The translations under genes were made by a program, and so were the position numbers. From Heyndrickxia vini (GTDB taxonomy: Bacteria; Bacillota; Bacilli; Bacillales; Bacillaceae_C), in assembly GCF_016772275.1 (NCBI RefSeq), contig NZ_CP065425.1, forward strand, positions 3,848,001-3,912,000: DNA of 64,000 bases, given 5' to 3'. Every line of letters begins with the position of its first letter. Positions within the stretch are counted from its first letter, which is position 1. The notes below the pieces were generated by a model. That model did not search any database, was not told where the DNA came from, and saw only the letters and a program-made list of their open reading frames with translations. Positions 1-9,118 of the stretch are shown piece after piece.

Positions 1-47
1 CCGGCTGAAAATCTAGCCACCAAACTTAAATGGAGGCTAATTTAAAA

Positions 48-197
48 ATGAAAGTAGAAAGAATTTATTCTGGAGAAATTACAATAGATAAAATATTAAA
101 GGAATTATTAAACACACAAATTGATAACCTTATTAAAATTCAGTCAAACAATATTGATCCGAATCACGATTTTGCTAAAGGAAGTGAAAGATCATGA
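48..197 (+). CDS. small protein translationally coupled to recombinase
   Basis: This 49-codon reading frame begins with ATG after a TGGAGG ribosome-binding site about 11 bases upstream. Its stop codon overlaps the start of the first serine recombinase (TCATGAG). The product begins MKVERIYSGEITIDKIL and is charged, without a membrane segment or a family I recognise. The overlap implies translational coupling to the recombinase, so it may be a regulator or cofactor of the integrase. The region upstream lies outside the window, so the true operon start is unknown. Confidence 0.5.
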   Translation: MKVERIYSGEITIDKILKELLNTQIDNLIKIQSNNIDPNHDFAKGSERS

Positions 198-1750
198 GAT
201 TCGCAATGGCAAATGATATAAATAATGACAAAGCTAATAAAATACTTGAAGATTATCTATCAGGAAAGCCTTTGCGGGTTGCTGTAATAATAAGGGTATC
301 TACTACTAAAGAGGAACAAAAAACATCTCTTGCAAACCAAGAGAAATTATTTAAGCAAATGATTGAGGAAAAAGGATGGATCTTATATGACTTCTATGCT
401 GACGTCAAATCTGGTACAAAATACAATAGAAAAGGCCTAGATCAATTAATTCAAGATGCTAAGGATGAAAAATTTGATTTAATTTTATCTAAAGAACTTT
501 CACGTTTAGCAAGAAACGTACCACTTTCTTACAAATTAAAAGATATAATTAGCAAAAATAATATTCATATCAAAACACTTGATGGGGCAATCGACACTTT
601 AAATAAAAATCAAGATAACTTCGGATTATACGCTTGGCTTTATCAAAAAGAATCTCAGAATACCAGTGATAGAATTAAACAAGCACTTCGAACTAATGCA
701 AAAGATGGCGAATTCATAGGTTCACTAGCCCCGTATGGATACTATGTAAAAAATAAAACTCTATATATAAGAAACGACAATACGCCTGAAATTGTTAGAC
801 GTATTTTTCGAGAGTATATAGAGGGTCGCGGATTTGATGCTATTGCAAGAAATTTATATAACGAAGGAATCCCCACACCATCTCAAATTAGTGAAAAAAT
901 TAATGCTAGCGATAAATGGCATGGCTCGACCATCAAGAAAATATTAATGAATCCTCATTATATTGGGATGCTAGTTCAATGTAGAGATACAAAACCATCA
1001 GTAATTGATGAACGGAAAAAAGTACAAGAAAAAGATTATGCAATTAAAGAAAATACGCATGAGGCAATAGTGTCTCCTGAAATTTATTGGGCTGCACAAG
1101 ATTTAATCATTTCTAGAAGCCGTACAAGACCACAGCAGGAAAAACATTTTTTCACTAATACAATTTTTTGTGAAGATTGTGGTAGAGGAATGCATTATAA
1201 AAAAAATAGAAAAGGGTATGTATGCGGTAATTATAATAAGCATGGTGAAAAAGCTTGCACACCTCACTATATTAAAGAGGATCAAATAATTAATGTCATC
1301 TTGAATGATTTATCAAAAGTTTCTTTACAAATGAAATTAGAAGACAAGTTTGATATCATTAAAAGGAAAATTAATAAGAAGATTGCCAACGAAACTAAAG
1401 AAATAGCTCGTGCGGAAAGAGAATTAACAACTTTGAAGAAAGATATCATAAAACTAACAAAAGACTTCTCAAAAAGGAAAATTCGTCCAGAGGCTTATAA
1501 ATTAACAATCAAAGATATAGAAGAAGATATCAATAAAATCGAAAAGAAAAAAATTGAACTAGAACTCAAAATTTCTAATACTAAGCAAAAAATCAATATC
1601 GATAAAATTCAAGCTGAAATTAATGATTATATAAAATTTGATCAACTAACTTCCGAATTAATACACTTGCTTATTAATAGAATTGAAGTAAAAGAGTATG
1701 GTGATATTAAAATATATTATCGTGTATCCGATAAATCATTTATGAATTAA
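194..1750 (+). CDS. large serine recombinase (first of a pair)
   Basis: This 518-residue protein is a site-specific DNA recombinase of the large serine family, which integrates and excises mobile elements through a phosphoserine-DNA link. The N-terminal resolvase domain carries the catalytic serine in IIRVST (Ser36) and the conserved KELSRLARN helix. The middle is a recombinase domain (IARNLYNEG, NPHYIGML), followed by a zinc-ribbon module with CEDCGRGMHYKKNRKGYVCG and a second Cys in KACTPHY. A long coiled coil fills residues about 380-480. An alternative ATG lies at 209. It closely resembles the next recombinase along its whole length. In B. subtilis the same chromosomal spot beside yefA holds the recombinase-like genes yefB and yefC (from memory), so this looks like a recurrent integration site. 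Confidence 0.93.
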   Translation: MRFAMANDINNDKANKILEDYLSGKPLRVAVIIRVSTTKEEQKTSLANQEKLFKQMIEEKGWILYDFYADVKSGTKYNRKGLDQLIQDAKDEKFDLILSKELSRLARNVPLSYKLKDIISKNNIHIKTLDGAIDTLNKNQDNFGLYAWLYQKESQNTSDRIKQALRTNAKDGEFIGSLAPYGYYVKNKTLYIRNDNTPEIVRRIFREYIEGRGFDAIARNLYNEGIPTPSQISEKINASDKWHGSTIKKILMNPHYIGMLVQCRDTKPSVIDERKKVQEKDYAIKENTHEAIVSPEIYWAAQDLIISRSRTRPQQEKHFFTNTIFCEDCGRGMHYKKNRKGYVCGNYNKHGEKACTPHYIKEDQIINVILNDLSKVSLQMKLEDKFDIIKRKINKKIANETKEIARAERELTTLKKDIIKLTKDFSKRKIRPEAYKLTIKDIEEDINKIEKKKIELELKISNTKQKINIDKIQAEINDYIKFDQLTSELIHLLINRIEVKEYGDIKIYYRVSDKSFMN

Positions 1751-1768
1751 ATAAATCAATTATTAGAT

Positions 1769-1809
1769 CCACTCGTTATCGCTTGTTATAGAGATTCGAG
1801 TGGTTTTTT
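1769..1809 (+). terminator. intrinsic terminator after first recombinase
   Basis: A 7-bp stem, CCACTCG (1769-1775) with CGAGTGG (1797-1803), is followed directly by TTTTTTA. It sits 18 bases after the stop of the first recombinase, so the second recombinase has its own promoter. Confidence 0.7.
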
Positions 1810-1838
1810 ATTTTCAGCTATAACGCCCATTATCTAAA

Positions 1839-1867
1839 TTGACGGAATACAAATACGTAATTATGAT
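1839..1867 (+). promoter_or_regulatory. sigma-A promoter of second recombinase
   Basis: TTGACG (1839-1844), a 17-base spacer and TATGAT (1862-1867) match the sigma-A consensus well. The start codon follows 47 bases later. Confidence 0.7.
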
Positions 1868-1882
1868 TACTATACACCACTA

Positions 1883-1922
1883 CATCTCATGAAAAACGAA
1901 AGGACAGAAATTTCATGAGATG
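1883..1922 (+). promoter_or_regulatory. hairpin enclosing RBS and start codon
   Basis: A perfect 12-bp inverted repeat, CATCTCATGAAA (1883-1894) and TTTCATGAGATG (1911-1922), closes a 16-base loop. The loop contains the ribosome-binding site AAAGGA, and the start ATG (1915-1917) lies in the 3' arm. In the mRNA this would occlude initiation. A nine-codon leader frame (1889-1918, product MKNERTEIS) also runs through it and ends on the start codon. Confidence 0.55.
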
Positions 1923-3399
1923 CGCTATAGTTGTACGAGTTTCTACAGGACGTATAGAACAAGAGTCTTCATTAGAAAATCAGCAAAGAATGTTTTACAA
2001 ATATGTTGCTGATAACGGTTGGGATATTTACGACTTTTACATTGACCAAAAGTCTGGTACAACCGAAAAACGTGAAGGCCTTCAAAGGCTGTTTGAAGAT
2101 GGTATTCATGGGAAATACGATATTATTTTAGCTAAAGAGCTATCTAGGTTGGCCAGAAATGTTTCATTAGCATATAAAATAAAAGATATGGTTGAGCAGC
2201 ATAACTTAGATTTGATCACATTAGATGGTGCAATCAATACTCTTGAAAAAAAGGGGAATATGTTTGGTTTATACGCTTGGATCTATGAGCTTGAATCACA
2301 AAACACTAGCGAACGCTTAAAGCTCATGTTTAAAACGAAAGCACAGATGGCTGAATTTAATGGTTCTAATCCTCCGTATGGTTATGAAGTCGTAGATAAG
2401 AAACTAAAAGTTCGTAACGATTCATCACCGGATATAGTTAGAAGGATTTTTTCAGAATATATAGCTGGAAAAGGTTTTGATGCAATTGCAAAGGGATTAT
2501 ATAACGAGGGGGTCACTAGTCCCTCGCAGCTTGCCCGCAAAAAGAACGCTACTGACAAATGGCACGGTTCTTCAATAAGAAAAATTCTCGAAAATCCTCA
2601 CTATACTGGGACACTACAACAATGCAGAGAATATAGACCGAGTGTTACCAGTAAAAGAAGAAGGTCAGTTAATGAGGAAAACCAAATAATTATTGAAAAA
2701 AGCCACGAACCAATCATACCTTTAGAAGACTTTCTTATTGTACAAGAGATTTTAAAAACTAGAAAAAGAAGGAGACCTCAAGCTGAAGTACATCTCTTTA
2801 CAAATACTGCGGTTTGCAAAGATTGCAGGAAGTCAATGCATTTTAAAAAGAATCGAAAAGGTTATATTTGTGGAAGTTATAATAAACATGGTTTAAAAGC
2901 ATGTAGTGATCATTACGTAAGTGAAATAGATTTAACTGATAAAGTAATAACCAACCTAAATAAGATATATTTGAAATTCAGTAAGGAAAATTATTTTAAA
3001 GAATTAAGTGAAAAAGCGTTAAAGTATAAAGAAAAAATCGAATCTAAGATAATCGAAATTAATGAAAAATTAAACGATAAAAAGAGAGATAAATCCAATT
3101 TAGTTATCTCTCTTGCTAATGGTGTTATATCTAAAGAAGATTATCAATTAGCCATAAATATCACCAATGAAGACATTTCAAATTTTGAAACTACCCTTCA
3201 CCAACTATCTAAGGAGCTAGAATTTCAAAAGATTGAAAAAGAAATAATTGATTTTAAAAAGAGCTTAGATAAATTCATGAAGGAAGGTACACTTACCCCT
3301 GAAATGCTTCATTTGTTAGTAGATGAAATAGAAGTACATGCAAATGGAACCATTGAAATCAATTATCGTTTTAGAGAACCAACAGTTCCATCCGCATAG
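1915..3399 (+). CDS. large serine recombinase (second of a pair)
   Basis: This 494-residue large serine recombinase has its catalytic serine at Ser10 (VVRVST), the KELSRLARN motif, a recombinase domain and a zinc ribbon ([20 protein letters not shown], then CSDHY), with a C-terminal coiled coil. It shares long identical blocks with the upstream recombinase, such as LYNEGV, DKWHGS and NPHY, so the two are diverged paralogues. Its start is fixed by AAAGGA 10 bases upstream. The stop codon lies 15 bp from the convergent stop of rlmCD, as expected for an integrase gene next to its attachment site. Whether both recombinases are needed together cannot be read from the sequence. Confidence 0.93.
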   Translation: MRCAIVVRVSTGRIEQESSLENQQRMFYKYVADNGWDIYDFYIDQKSGTTEKREGLQRLFEDGIHGKYDIILAKELSRLARNVSLAYKIKDMVEQHNLDLITLDGAINTLEKKGNMFGLYAWIYELESQNTSERLKLMFKTKAQMAEFNGSNPPYGYEVVDKKLKVRNDSSPDIVRRIFSEYIAGKGFDAIAKGLYNEGVTSPSQLARKKNATDKWHGSSIRKILENPHYTGTLQQCREYRPSVTSKRRRSVNEENQIIIEKSHEPIIPLEDFLIVQEILKTRKRRRPQAEVHLFTNTAVCKDCRKSMHFKKNRKGYICGSYNKHGLKACSDHYVSEIDLTDKVITNLNKIYLKFSKENYFKELSEKALKYKEKIESKIIEINEKLNDKKRDKSNLVISLANGVISKEDYQLAINITNEDISNFETTLHQLSKELEFQKIEKEIIDFKKSLDKFMKEGTLTPEMLHLLVDEIEVHANGTIEINYRFREPTVPSA

Positions 3400-3414
3400 A
3401 ATTTTTAATACTAT

Positions 3415-4788
3415 TTACTCTTTTAATTTTATCAACGCACAGCACTCCACATGCGTAGTCTGCGGAAACATATCCACCGGCTGCACTTCAACCGTCCGAT
3501 ACCCGCCATCCTCCAACACCCGCAAATCCCTTGCCAATGTCGCCGGATTACATGAGACATACACAACCTTCTTCGGTTTCATATCAATGATTGTTTGCAA
3601 CAAGGTTTCGTCACAGCCTTTTCGCGGTGGATCAACGACTAGTACATCTGCGACGATTCCATCTTCATACCACTGCGGAATTACTTTTTCAGCTTCACCA
3701 ACGGCAAACTCCACATTTGTTATTCCATTTAGTTCTGCGTTTCGTCTAGCGTCTTCGATGGCTTCGGGGACGATTTCAACCCCGTATACTTTTTTTGCCT
3801 TTTCCGTGAGGAAGAGTGAGATTGTACCAATGCCGCAATATGCGTCAATGACGGTCTCCTCGCCTGTTAGGTTGGCATATTTTAATGCTTGGTCGTAGAG
3901 GACCTTCGTTTGTTCAGGATTTACTTGGTAAAAAGATCTAGCTGAGATGGCGAATTTGATATTGCCAATATAATCGTAAATGACTTCTTCTCCCCAGAGT
4001 ACTTTTGTTTCATCCCCAAAGATGACGTTCGTTCGTTTCGGATTAATATTTTGTACTACGGATTTCACATCAGGCAGCTTGGAAGTGATTTCTTCAATGA
4101 TTGCTTTCTTATTTGGAAGCTCTGCCGTACGGGTAATAAGGACAATCATAATTTCGCCTGTTTTCATACCATAGCGGGCCATAATATGGCGCAGTGTTCC
4201 TTTATGTGTTTGTTCACTATAAGCACGAACCCCGTAGCGATCACAGATTTCTTTTACCGTTTGAACGACTACGTCATTTTTTTCTTGCTGGATGAGACAG
4301 GCTTCCATATCAATAATGTCATGGCTGCGGTTTTGATAAAATCCAGCGATGAGTCCTCCTTCACGTTCACCAACTGGAACTTGCGCTTTATTGCGGTAAC
4401 GCCATGGATTCTCCATTCCGAGAACAGGATGAACAACGACATCTTCTAGCTTTCCGATTCTTTGCAGCACGTCTTGTACTTGTTTGCGCTTTGCTTTCAA
4501 CTGTCCTGAATAGCTTAGGTGTTGGAGCTGGCACCCGCCACACTCCTTATAGATTGGGCAATCCGGTTCGACTCTGTCGGGACTTGCTTCGTACAATTCG
4601 ATTAAACGTCCGAATCCATAGCCTTTATTTACTTTTATTACTTTTACTTTCGCTTTTTCGCCTGGTAAACCATTGGGAACAAAAATTGGGTAGCCATCGA
4701 CCTTGGCCACACCATTTCCGTCATGGGTTAAATCAACAAATGTAACATCTATATAATCATTCTTTTGAACGGGTAGCTGAATTTTCAT
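3415..4788 (-). CDS. rlmCD: 23S rRNA (uracil-C5)-methyltransferase RlmCD
   Basis: This 457-residue enzyme (YefA in B. subtilis) methylates C5 of two uridines in 23S rRNA using S-adenosylmethionine. An N-terminal TRAM domain covers residues 5-63. Cysteines C77, C83, C86 and C164 are placed like the 4Fe-4S ligands of the RumA family. The methyltransferase domain has [10 protein letters not shown] and the catalytic cysteine C413 in [13 protein letters not shown]. The length is normal and the start has AGGAAG upstream. The 3' end faces the recombinase pair, so its last codons or the gap behind them may hold the element's attachment site. Confidence 0.95.
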   Translation of the reverse strand: MKIQLPVQKNDYIDVTFVDLTHDGNGVAKVDGYPIFVPNGLPGEKAKVKVIKVNKGYGFGRLIELYEASPDRVEPDCPIYKECGGCQLQHLSYSGQLKAKRKQVQDVLQRIGKLEDVVVHPVLGMENPWRYRNKAQVPVGEREGGLIAGFYQNRSHDIIDMEACLIQQEKNDVVVQTVKEICDRYGVRAYSEQTHKGTLRHIMARYGMKTGEIMIVLITRTAELPNKKAIIEEITSKLPDVKSVVQNINPKRTNVIFGDETKVLWGEEVIYDYIGNIKFAISARSFYQVNPEQTKVLYDQALKYANLTGEETVIDAYCGIGTISLFLTEKAKKVYGVEIVPEAIEDARRNAELNGITNVEFAVGEAEKVIPQWYEDGIVADVLVVDPPRKGCDETLLQTIIDMKPKKVVYVSCNPATLARDLRVLEDGGYRTVEVQPVDMFPQTTHVECCALIKLKE

Positions 4789-4882
4789 GTATTTCTTCCT
4801 TTACTTTAAACCGATTTATATAATGAAACGATTGTATCACACTATTGTTTTCTTTGCGAAGTCATAGGACTAGGAATAACCT

Positions 4883-5129
4883 TTACAAAAGGCTCTATTC
4901 TGAAAGATTGTTGCTTTTCTTTAAACACGAAATAATATTAAAAACTGTTGAGTGGATTGGAGCGGAAGGAGCTTGACTCCTGCGGGACATAGAGGAAAGG
5001 TCGAGACCCCACAGGCGCGAAGCGTCGAGGAGGCTCGACTTCCTCCCCGCGGAAAGCAAGCTCCTGCAGCGGAAAGGAACGGGCAATTGTTTATTTCCTC
5101 ACAAACTATAAGAAAATAGCCTTACAAAA
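4883..5129 (+). repeat. MITE copy 1 with 8-bp target duplication
   Basis: The element spans 4891-5121 (231 bp), begins GGCT and ends AGCC. It is flanked by the direct repeat TTACAAAA at 4883-4890 and 5122-5129. The imperfect terminal inverted repeats read GGCTCTATTCTGAAAG and, reversed, GGCTATTTTCTTATAG. The core (4954-5083) folds into a long hairpin: GGAGCTTG with CAAGCTCC, GCGGG with CCCGC, GAGGAA with TTCCTC and GTCGAG with CTCGAC. GCGAAGC (5017-5023) lies in the apical part. It fills most of the 391-bp gap between rlmCD and ydjI. Homologous copies lie at 11522-11723 and 21395-21623. Confidence 0.85.
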
Positions 5130-5179
5130 AACAAACCAGATTTCTAAAAAAGAAAACTGGTTTATCACAAGCGATTTTG

Positions 5180-6175
5180 TTATATAAGCTTCTGCCCGCA
5201 GTTCGGACAGAAATTTGCTTCCCCCGTTTTGGTTCCACAATTAGGGCAGAAGTTTGGTTTCTTTTGTCCATCAACCTGTGCCTGCGGCTGTGAAGGGGCT
5301 TGATTAGACTGATTTTGATTCGTCTGATTCGACTGATTCATTTGGTTCATCATTTGATTGGCCACATTCATTCCCATCATCATTCCAGCCATATCTGATG
5401 CAGTACCGCTACCGGACATTTTACCAGAAGCCATCCCATCAATCATGGAAATTTGCTGATAACGATCAACATTCCCAACCATTCCAAACGACGCGTTTTT
5501 TGTAATCATATCTTGAATTTCTTTTGGATAATTGAAACTCATAACGTTGAAACCGGTAATTGATAAGCCGATATCAATGAGCTGCATATCTAAGTCCTCT
5601 TGAATCCCTTTTGAAATTTCAAAGGAGTTGGCCTGAAGGTTGAACATATCCTTGCCTTCTCTTGCGATCCATTTCATCAATAACTGATCAAGGATGGACG
5701 TGATTCGTGTCCTCACATCTTCAACTAAGTATTGTTCCTTTACACCAGCGATTTTATCGATTAAGGCAATATAATCGTTTACCTTAAAATTAAATGTGCC
5801 ATTCGCACGGATTGGAATTCCGCCTGGAAGTCCCGGTGCTGGCATATTAATTGCATTTTTGGTTCCCCATTTTACATTAAATTCCTTCGTGTTTATAAAA
5901 AGGACTTCTACACGCATTCCGCTATTAAAGCCAAACTTGAAACCCTTCAAGGTCGATAGGAAAGGAATGATTTGCGATTCGATATCATATTCGCCATCAT
6001 CTTGAAATACACCTTCAATTTTTCCATTGTTTAGGAAAATCGCATCTTGGCCTGGACGAATGATTAATCGACTTCCCTTCTTAATTTCGCGATTTCTCCA
6101 TTTATAGAAAATCATATCATCTCTGAATTCTTCCCATTCTACTACATTAGCAAATTGGTTTCTAAAAATAGACAC
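5180..6175 (-). CDS. ydjI: SPFH-domain protein with zinc ribbons (YdjI-like)
   Basis: This 331-residue protein has an SPFH/band-7 type domain over residues 1-235. A Gly/Met/Gln/Asn-rich linker follows, and the C-terminus is a double zinc ribbon (CPNCGTKTGEANFCPNCGQK). In B. subtilis, YdjI works with YdjG and YdjH to place PspA at the membrane and is itself needed for PspA localisation. It is the last gene of pspA-ydjG-ydjH-ydjI. Translation starts at GTG (6175) after AAAGGAG. Confidence 0.9.
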   Translation of the reverse strand: MSIFRNQFANVVEWEEFRDDMIFYKWRNREIKKGSRLIIRPGQDAIFLNNGKIEGVFQDDGEYDIESQIIPFLSTLKGFKFGFNSGMRVEVLFINTKEFNVKWGTKNAINMPAPGLPGGIPIRANGTFNFKVNDYIALIDKIAGVKEQYLVEDVRTRITSILDQLLMKWIAREGKDMFNLQANSFEISKGIQEDLDMQLIDIGLSITGFNVMSFNYPKEIQDMITKNASFGMVGNVDRYQQISMIDGMASGKMSGSGTASDMAGMMMGMNVANQMMNQMNQSNQTNQNQSNQAPSQPQAQVDGQKKPNFCPNCGTKTGEANFCPNCGQKLI

Positions 6176-6209
6176 CTAGCATCTGCTCCTTTCTACTTTT
6201 ATTACATAG

Positions 6210-6998
6210 TTAAAACTTGCCACTGCTGCCACTATGAGAATGGCCCCCTCTGGAAATTCCGCCTCCACCACTGTTATTATTATTAGATGGTTTTTTCTGT
6301 TTGGTCACGGTTTGTCTAACAAAACGATCAGACTTATTAATGATTCTCGATTGATTACTATTCAAATAGGTATGCGAATTTACAGTAACTCTTCCCCCGG
6401 TACGGTAGGCCATCAGACCAACAATAACACCTGCGAGACCTATAGCAACAATCAACTGAAACCACCATTTAAACACTAGATTGTCTGGACTTATCCCCGG
6501 TCTATATCCCATATACTCATGAGATAGAGTAATAAATGACGAGAATGCTTTGAAATAATCCCCACTTGATAAAAAAGGTGTTATTTTTTTCCGAATAGAA
6601 TCAAGCCGATTATTGCCTAAATAGTCCTCTGCCTTTTTATATCCCTCTAAATGAACATCTCTATTTTTCATATCAAGGAATAATATCGCTGTATTTCCAT
6701 GAGGCTTATCATATCCTGGGGCTTTTTCATCGTAAAAGTCCTCTACGTATTGAACGAAGTTTTTTCCTTCTGTTCCATTGACAGTGATGATGAGAAAAGC
6801 TGTGTTTCTTTCCTTGCTCAATTTACTCGATAATGCCTCTAACTCTGCCTTTTCTTCTTTCGTTAACAATTTTGCATCATCATACACGAATTGTTTTTGA
6901 TTAAGTGATTCAGCCTGCGCTGTTATTCTAGGTAAAAATAACACAAAAATGATGGACAATAGCATAAAGAAATAGCTTATTTTTCTCACTTTACTCAC
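6210..6998 (-). CDS. ydjH: TPM-domain membrane protein (YdjH-like)
   Basis: I place the start at GTG 6998, because GGGAGGTGG lies 9 bases upstream and the GTG overlaps the ydjG stop; the frame is open further upstream without a site. The 262-residue product begins VSKVRKISYFFMLLSIIFV, a signal peptide cleaved near AQA. A TPM domain follows (YDDAKLLTKEE, then FLIITVNGTEGKNFVQYVED), then one membrane helix (WWFQLIVAIGLAGVIVGLMA) and a Gly/Ser/His-rich tail ending GGISRGGHSHSGSSGKF, typical of this family. It probably forms a membrane complex with YdjG that recruits PspA. Confidence 0.88.
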   Translation of the reverse strand: MSKVRKISYFFMLLSIIFVLFLPRITAQAESLNQKQFVYDDAKLLTKEEKAELEALSSKLSKERNTAFLIITVNGTEGKNFVQYVEDFYDEKAPGYDKPHGNTAILFLDMKNRDVHLEGYKKAEDYLGNNRLDSIRKKITPFLSSGDYFKAFSSFITLSHEYMGYRPGISPDNLVFKWWFQLIVAIGLAGVIVGLMAYRTGGRVTVNSHTYLNSNQSRIINKSDRFVRQTVTKQKKPSNNNNSGGGGISRGGHSHSGSSGKF

Positions 6999-8023
6999 CA
7001 AAAGCCACCTCCCATAAATAAGGAGAAACATTTTAAGGCAAGAAAGGTTCCACTGGCAATTCCGCCAAACCACATAGCCACTTTCCCCTTACTAGTAGGT
7101 GGTTTTCCAACGACTTTTCCTGTCTGTCCATTCATCGCAAAAGTATGCTCAGATTTATTATAATCATAGCTGACCATCCATACAGGGAGAAGCACATAAT
7201 CACTTTTCACATTTCTCGTATCAACTTGCTTATTTCTATAGCTTACGGAATGATAGCCGGAAAAAGTAGAACTAACATAAGAGTCAATATATCCGCTAAT
7301 TTTATCCTTCGCCCGAGGAAGCAATTCTTCATCCGAATAATTATATCTTTCAGCAATATAACCCGCTAAGTATGGGGTTTTAAAATCCTTTAGCTGCTCA
7401 TATGGATAAGGCTCCAGCTTATCCATTAACTCATCATTCATTTTCTCAGACGCATCAACAGGGATTTTTACATAATCAAGATTCAAATCTCGAAAAGCAT
7501 CATAATATTTCGTTTCCGTATAAATATAGTCTCCTCTTGTATATGTTCGGACCTTCGTACAAACTGCATCAACTTGCACCTTACTATTTAAGTCAAATAG
7601 CCAAAATGGCACATACATTCCTGTGATACTTTTAATTCGATCCGCGTTCATAAATCCTTTAGGAGTAAGAAGCCCTTTTCTGCACCATTTCTTAAAAGCT
7701 TCTCTAGCCTCTTCCTTACTAATTGTAAACGGAATAACCTTTGCAGGTGCAAGATGACCTGATAAGCGATCTGCTATAACTACACCAGCACCGCAAAAAC
7801 TGCAGCTTGTCGCTACAGTTTCTGTTTCGGTAATTAACACCGCTCCACAATTCTCACAATGGTATTCCTTTGCCTCGTCTTCGGAAAATCTTGATTCGAT
7901 TAGTTCTTCTGGGTAATTTTCAATTGTTTCTTGGTTCCCACAGCTTTCACAGGACAATTTTCCGGATTCACTGTCAAACCCCATGTCACTGCCACAGCTC
8001 GGGCATTTATAATGAAGTATCAC
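6995..8023 (-). CDS. ydjG: zinc-ribbon membrane protein (YdjG-like)
   Basis: The 342-residue protein carries three CxxC-type zinc knuckles at the N-terminus (CPSCGSD, CESCGNQ, CENCGAV) and a fourth in CSFCGAGVV. A long soluble region ends in one hydrophobic helix near the C-terminus (MWFGGIASGTFLALKCFSLF). This matches YdjG, the partner of YdjH in PspA recruitment in B. subtilis. The start is GTG 8023 with GAGGTGAG seven bases upstream. It overlaps ydjH by four bases. Confidence 0.88.
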   Translation of the reverse strand: MILHYKCPSCGSDMGFDSESGKLSCESCGNQETIENYPEELIESRFSEDEAKEYHCENCGAVLITETETVATSCSFCGAGVVIADRLSGHLAPAKVIPFTISKEEAREAFKKWCRKGLLTPKGFMNADRIKSITGMYVPFWLFDLNSKVQVDAVCTKVRTYTRGDYIYTETKYYDAFRDLNLDYVKIPVDASEKMNDELMDKLEPYPYEQLKDFKTPYLAGYIAERYNYSDEELLPRAKDKISGYIDSYVSSTFSGYHSVSYRNKQVDTRNVKSDYVLLPVWMVSYDYNKSEHTFAMNGQTGKVVGKPPTSKGKVAMWFGGIASGTFLALKCFSLFMGGGFW

Positions 8024-8120
8024 GTTTTACTCACCTCGTATTTATCAAGCAAAGGTTATAATGGATAGTTGTTCAGCACTGAATAAAACCGTTTTGAGTC
8101 AATCCCTCTCCAAAAAGGAG

Positions 8121-8798
8121 TTATCCATTATTCTTTATTCTCTCCTTCAACGCAGCTAATTCATTATCTACATTGGGAGAATCGTCGTATTTAGCGGTTA
8201 AATCCTCAATATCATCCTTTGGACCAGCATTCAATTCAGCCATCGCATTTGCTTCATCTAAAGCACGATTCACTTTCTCTTCCATTCGTCCAAAAGCTGA
8301 AATTGAATGGCCAGAATCTGCCGCGGATGACCCTAGCTTATTTATCCGTTCTTGTGTTTTAGCAACTGACCATTTTGCCTTTAACATACTTCTTCTTGAT
8401 TCTAGTTCACCAATATCTGCAACAAGTTTATCGTGCATCTGCTTCATCTGCAGTGAATTAGAAGATGCCAATTGATAAGAGGCTTGTAACTCCGTAGATT
8501 TCGTTCCTAATGAACCCTTCTTTTCTAGAAACTTTCTCGCATCGCCTTCATTACCCGCTTCTAATGCTTTTACGGCATAGCGTTCCATCTTCTCCATTTC
8601 TTCCTGACACTCAGTCAACGCCCTTTTTGACCGCTGCTCTTCCGCCATAACTGACGCCGTTTCTGATTTTACCTTTCCTAAATCCCTATTTAAATTTCTT
8701 AAATATTGATCGATCATTTTCTCTGGATTTTCCGCCTTATCTAATAATGCGTTAATATTGCTGGACATAATATCTTTAAATCTTGTAATAATACTCAT
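8121..8798 (-). CDS. pspA: phage shock protein A homologue (PspA/LiaH family)
   Basis: PspA coats stressed membranes as an ESCRT-III-like oligomer. The frame is open to 8858, but AAGGAGG sits nine bases before ATG 8798, giving a 225-residue product that begins MSIITRFKDIMSSNINALL, the usual amphipathic membrane-binding helix. The rest is a long coiled coil with the family motif ENPEKMIDQYLR. It is the first gene of a four-gene operon with ydjG, ydjH and ydjI, which are its membrane anchors. The B. subtilis operon is controlled by sigma-W; a candidate site lies upstream. Confidence 0.95.
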   Translation of the reverse strand: MSIITRFKDIMSSNINALLDKAENPEKMIDQYLRNLNRDLGKVKSETASVMAEEQRSKRALTECQEEMEKMERYAVKALEAGNEGDARKFLEKKGSLGTKSTELQASYQLASSNSLQMKQMHDKLVADIGELESRRSMLKAKWSVAKTQERINKLGSSAADSGHSISAFGRMEEKVNRALDEANAMAELNAGPKDDIEDLTAKYDDSPNVDNELAALKERIKNNG

Positions 8799-8948
8799 CT
8801 TATGTGATTCCTCCTTATTCTTTATCATCAATTTTAAAATTTCACTATCTACTATCATAGCTGATTGCTTTACATAATCTGCACTCTATCCTTTACCTAT
8901 GCAATACCATCTTCATAAAGAACAGATAAAACTTTTATTAATACTATA

Positions 8949-8975
8949 TACTGAGTTTCTTTAAAAAAAGTTTCA
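8949..8975 (-). promoter_or_regulatory. candidate ECF (sigma-W-like) promoter of pspA operon
   Basis: On the minus strand TGAAAC (8975-8970) is followed by 16 bases and CAGTATA. The -35 matches the sigma-W type exactly, but the -10 differs from CGTA by an inserted A. It lies about 150 bases before the pspA start. This is a prediction from known B. subtilis control, not proof. Confidence 0.4.
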
Positions 8976-9062
8976 TTTTTTCACTTGGACAAAACGATTA
9001 CGAAACTTTACAAACTTGAAATTAACTTTCACCTTTATATACCAAAACTACGAAAAGATGTT

Positions 9063-9082
9063 TTAATCAAACGATTGATTAA
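9063..9082. promoter_or_regulatory. palindromic operator-like site 1
   Basis: TTAATCAA and TTGATTAA are separated by ACGA. The site is almost identical to the perfect palindrome at 9119-9138, with centres 56 bp apart. The form is that of a TetR-family operator. No regulator gene lies next to it. Confidence 0.5.
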
Positions 9083-9118
9083 TTATCTAATCCCAGTTAT
9101 ATCATGGCATTGCCCAAT

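Noticed and set aside
3338..3898. Long frames antisense to conserved genes (also 4404-4745, 22475-23140, 49205-49744, 35552-35959)
   Set aside because: They are opposite to well-recognised proteins such as RlmCD, the NhaC-type transporter, YerA and AceA. None has a ribosome-binding site or domain of its own.
4895..5086. Open frames inside the MITE copies (also 11521-11709, 21366-21566, 21486-21692)
   Set aside because: They lie in non-coding repeats with terminal inverted repeats and target duplications, and differ in frame and strand between copies.
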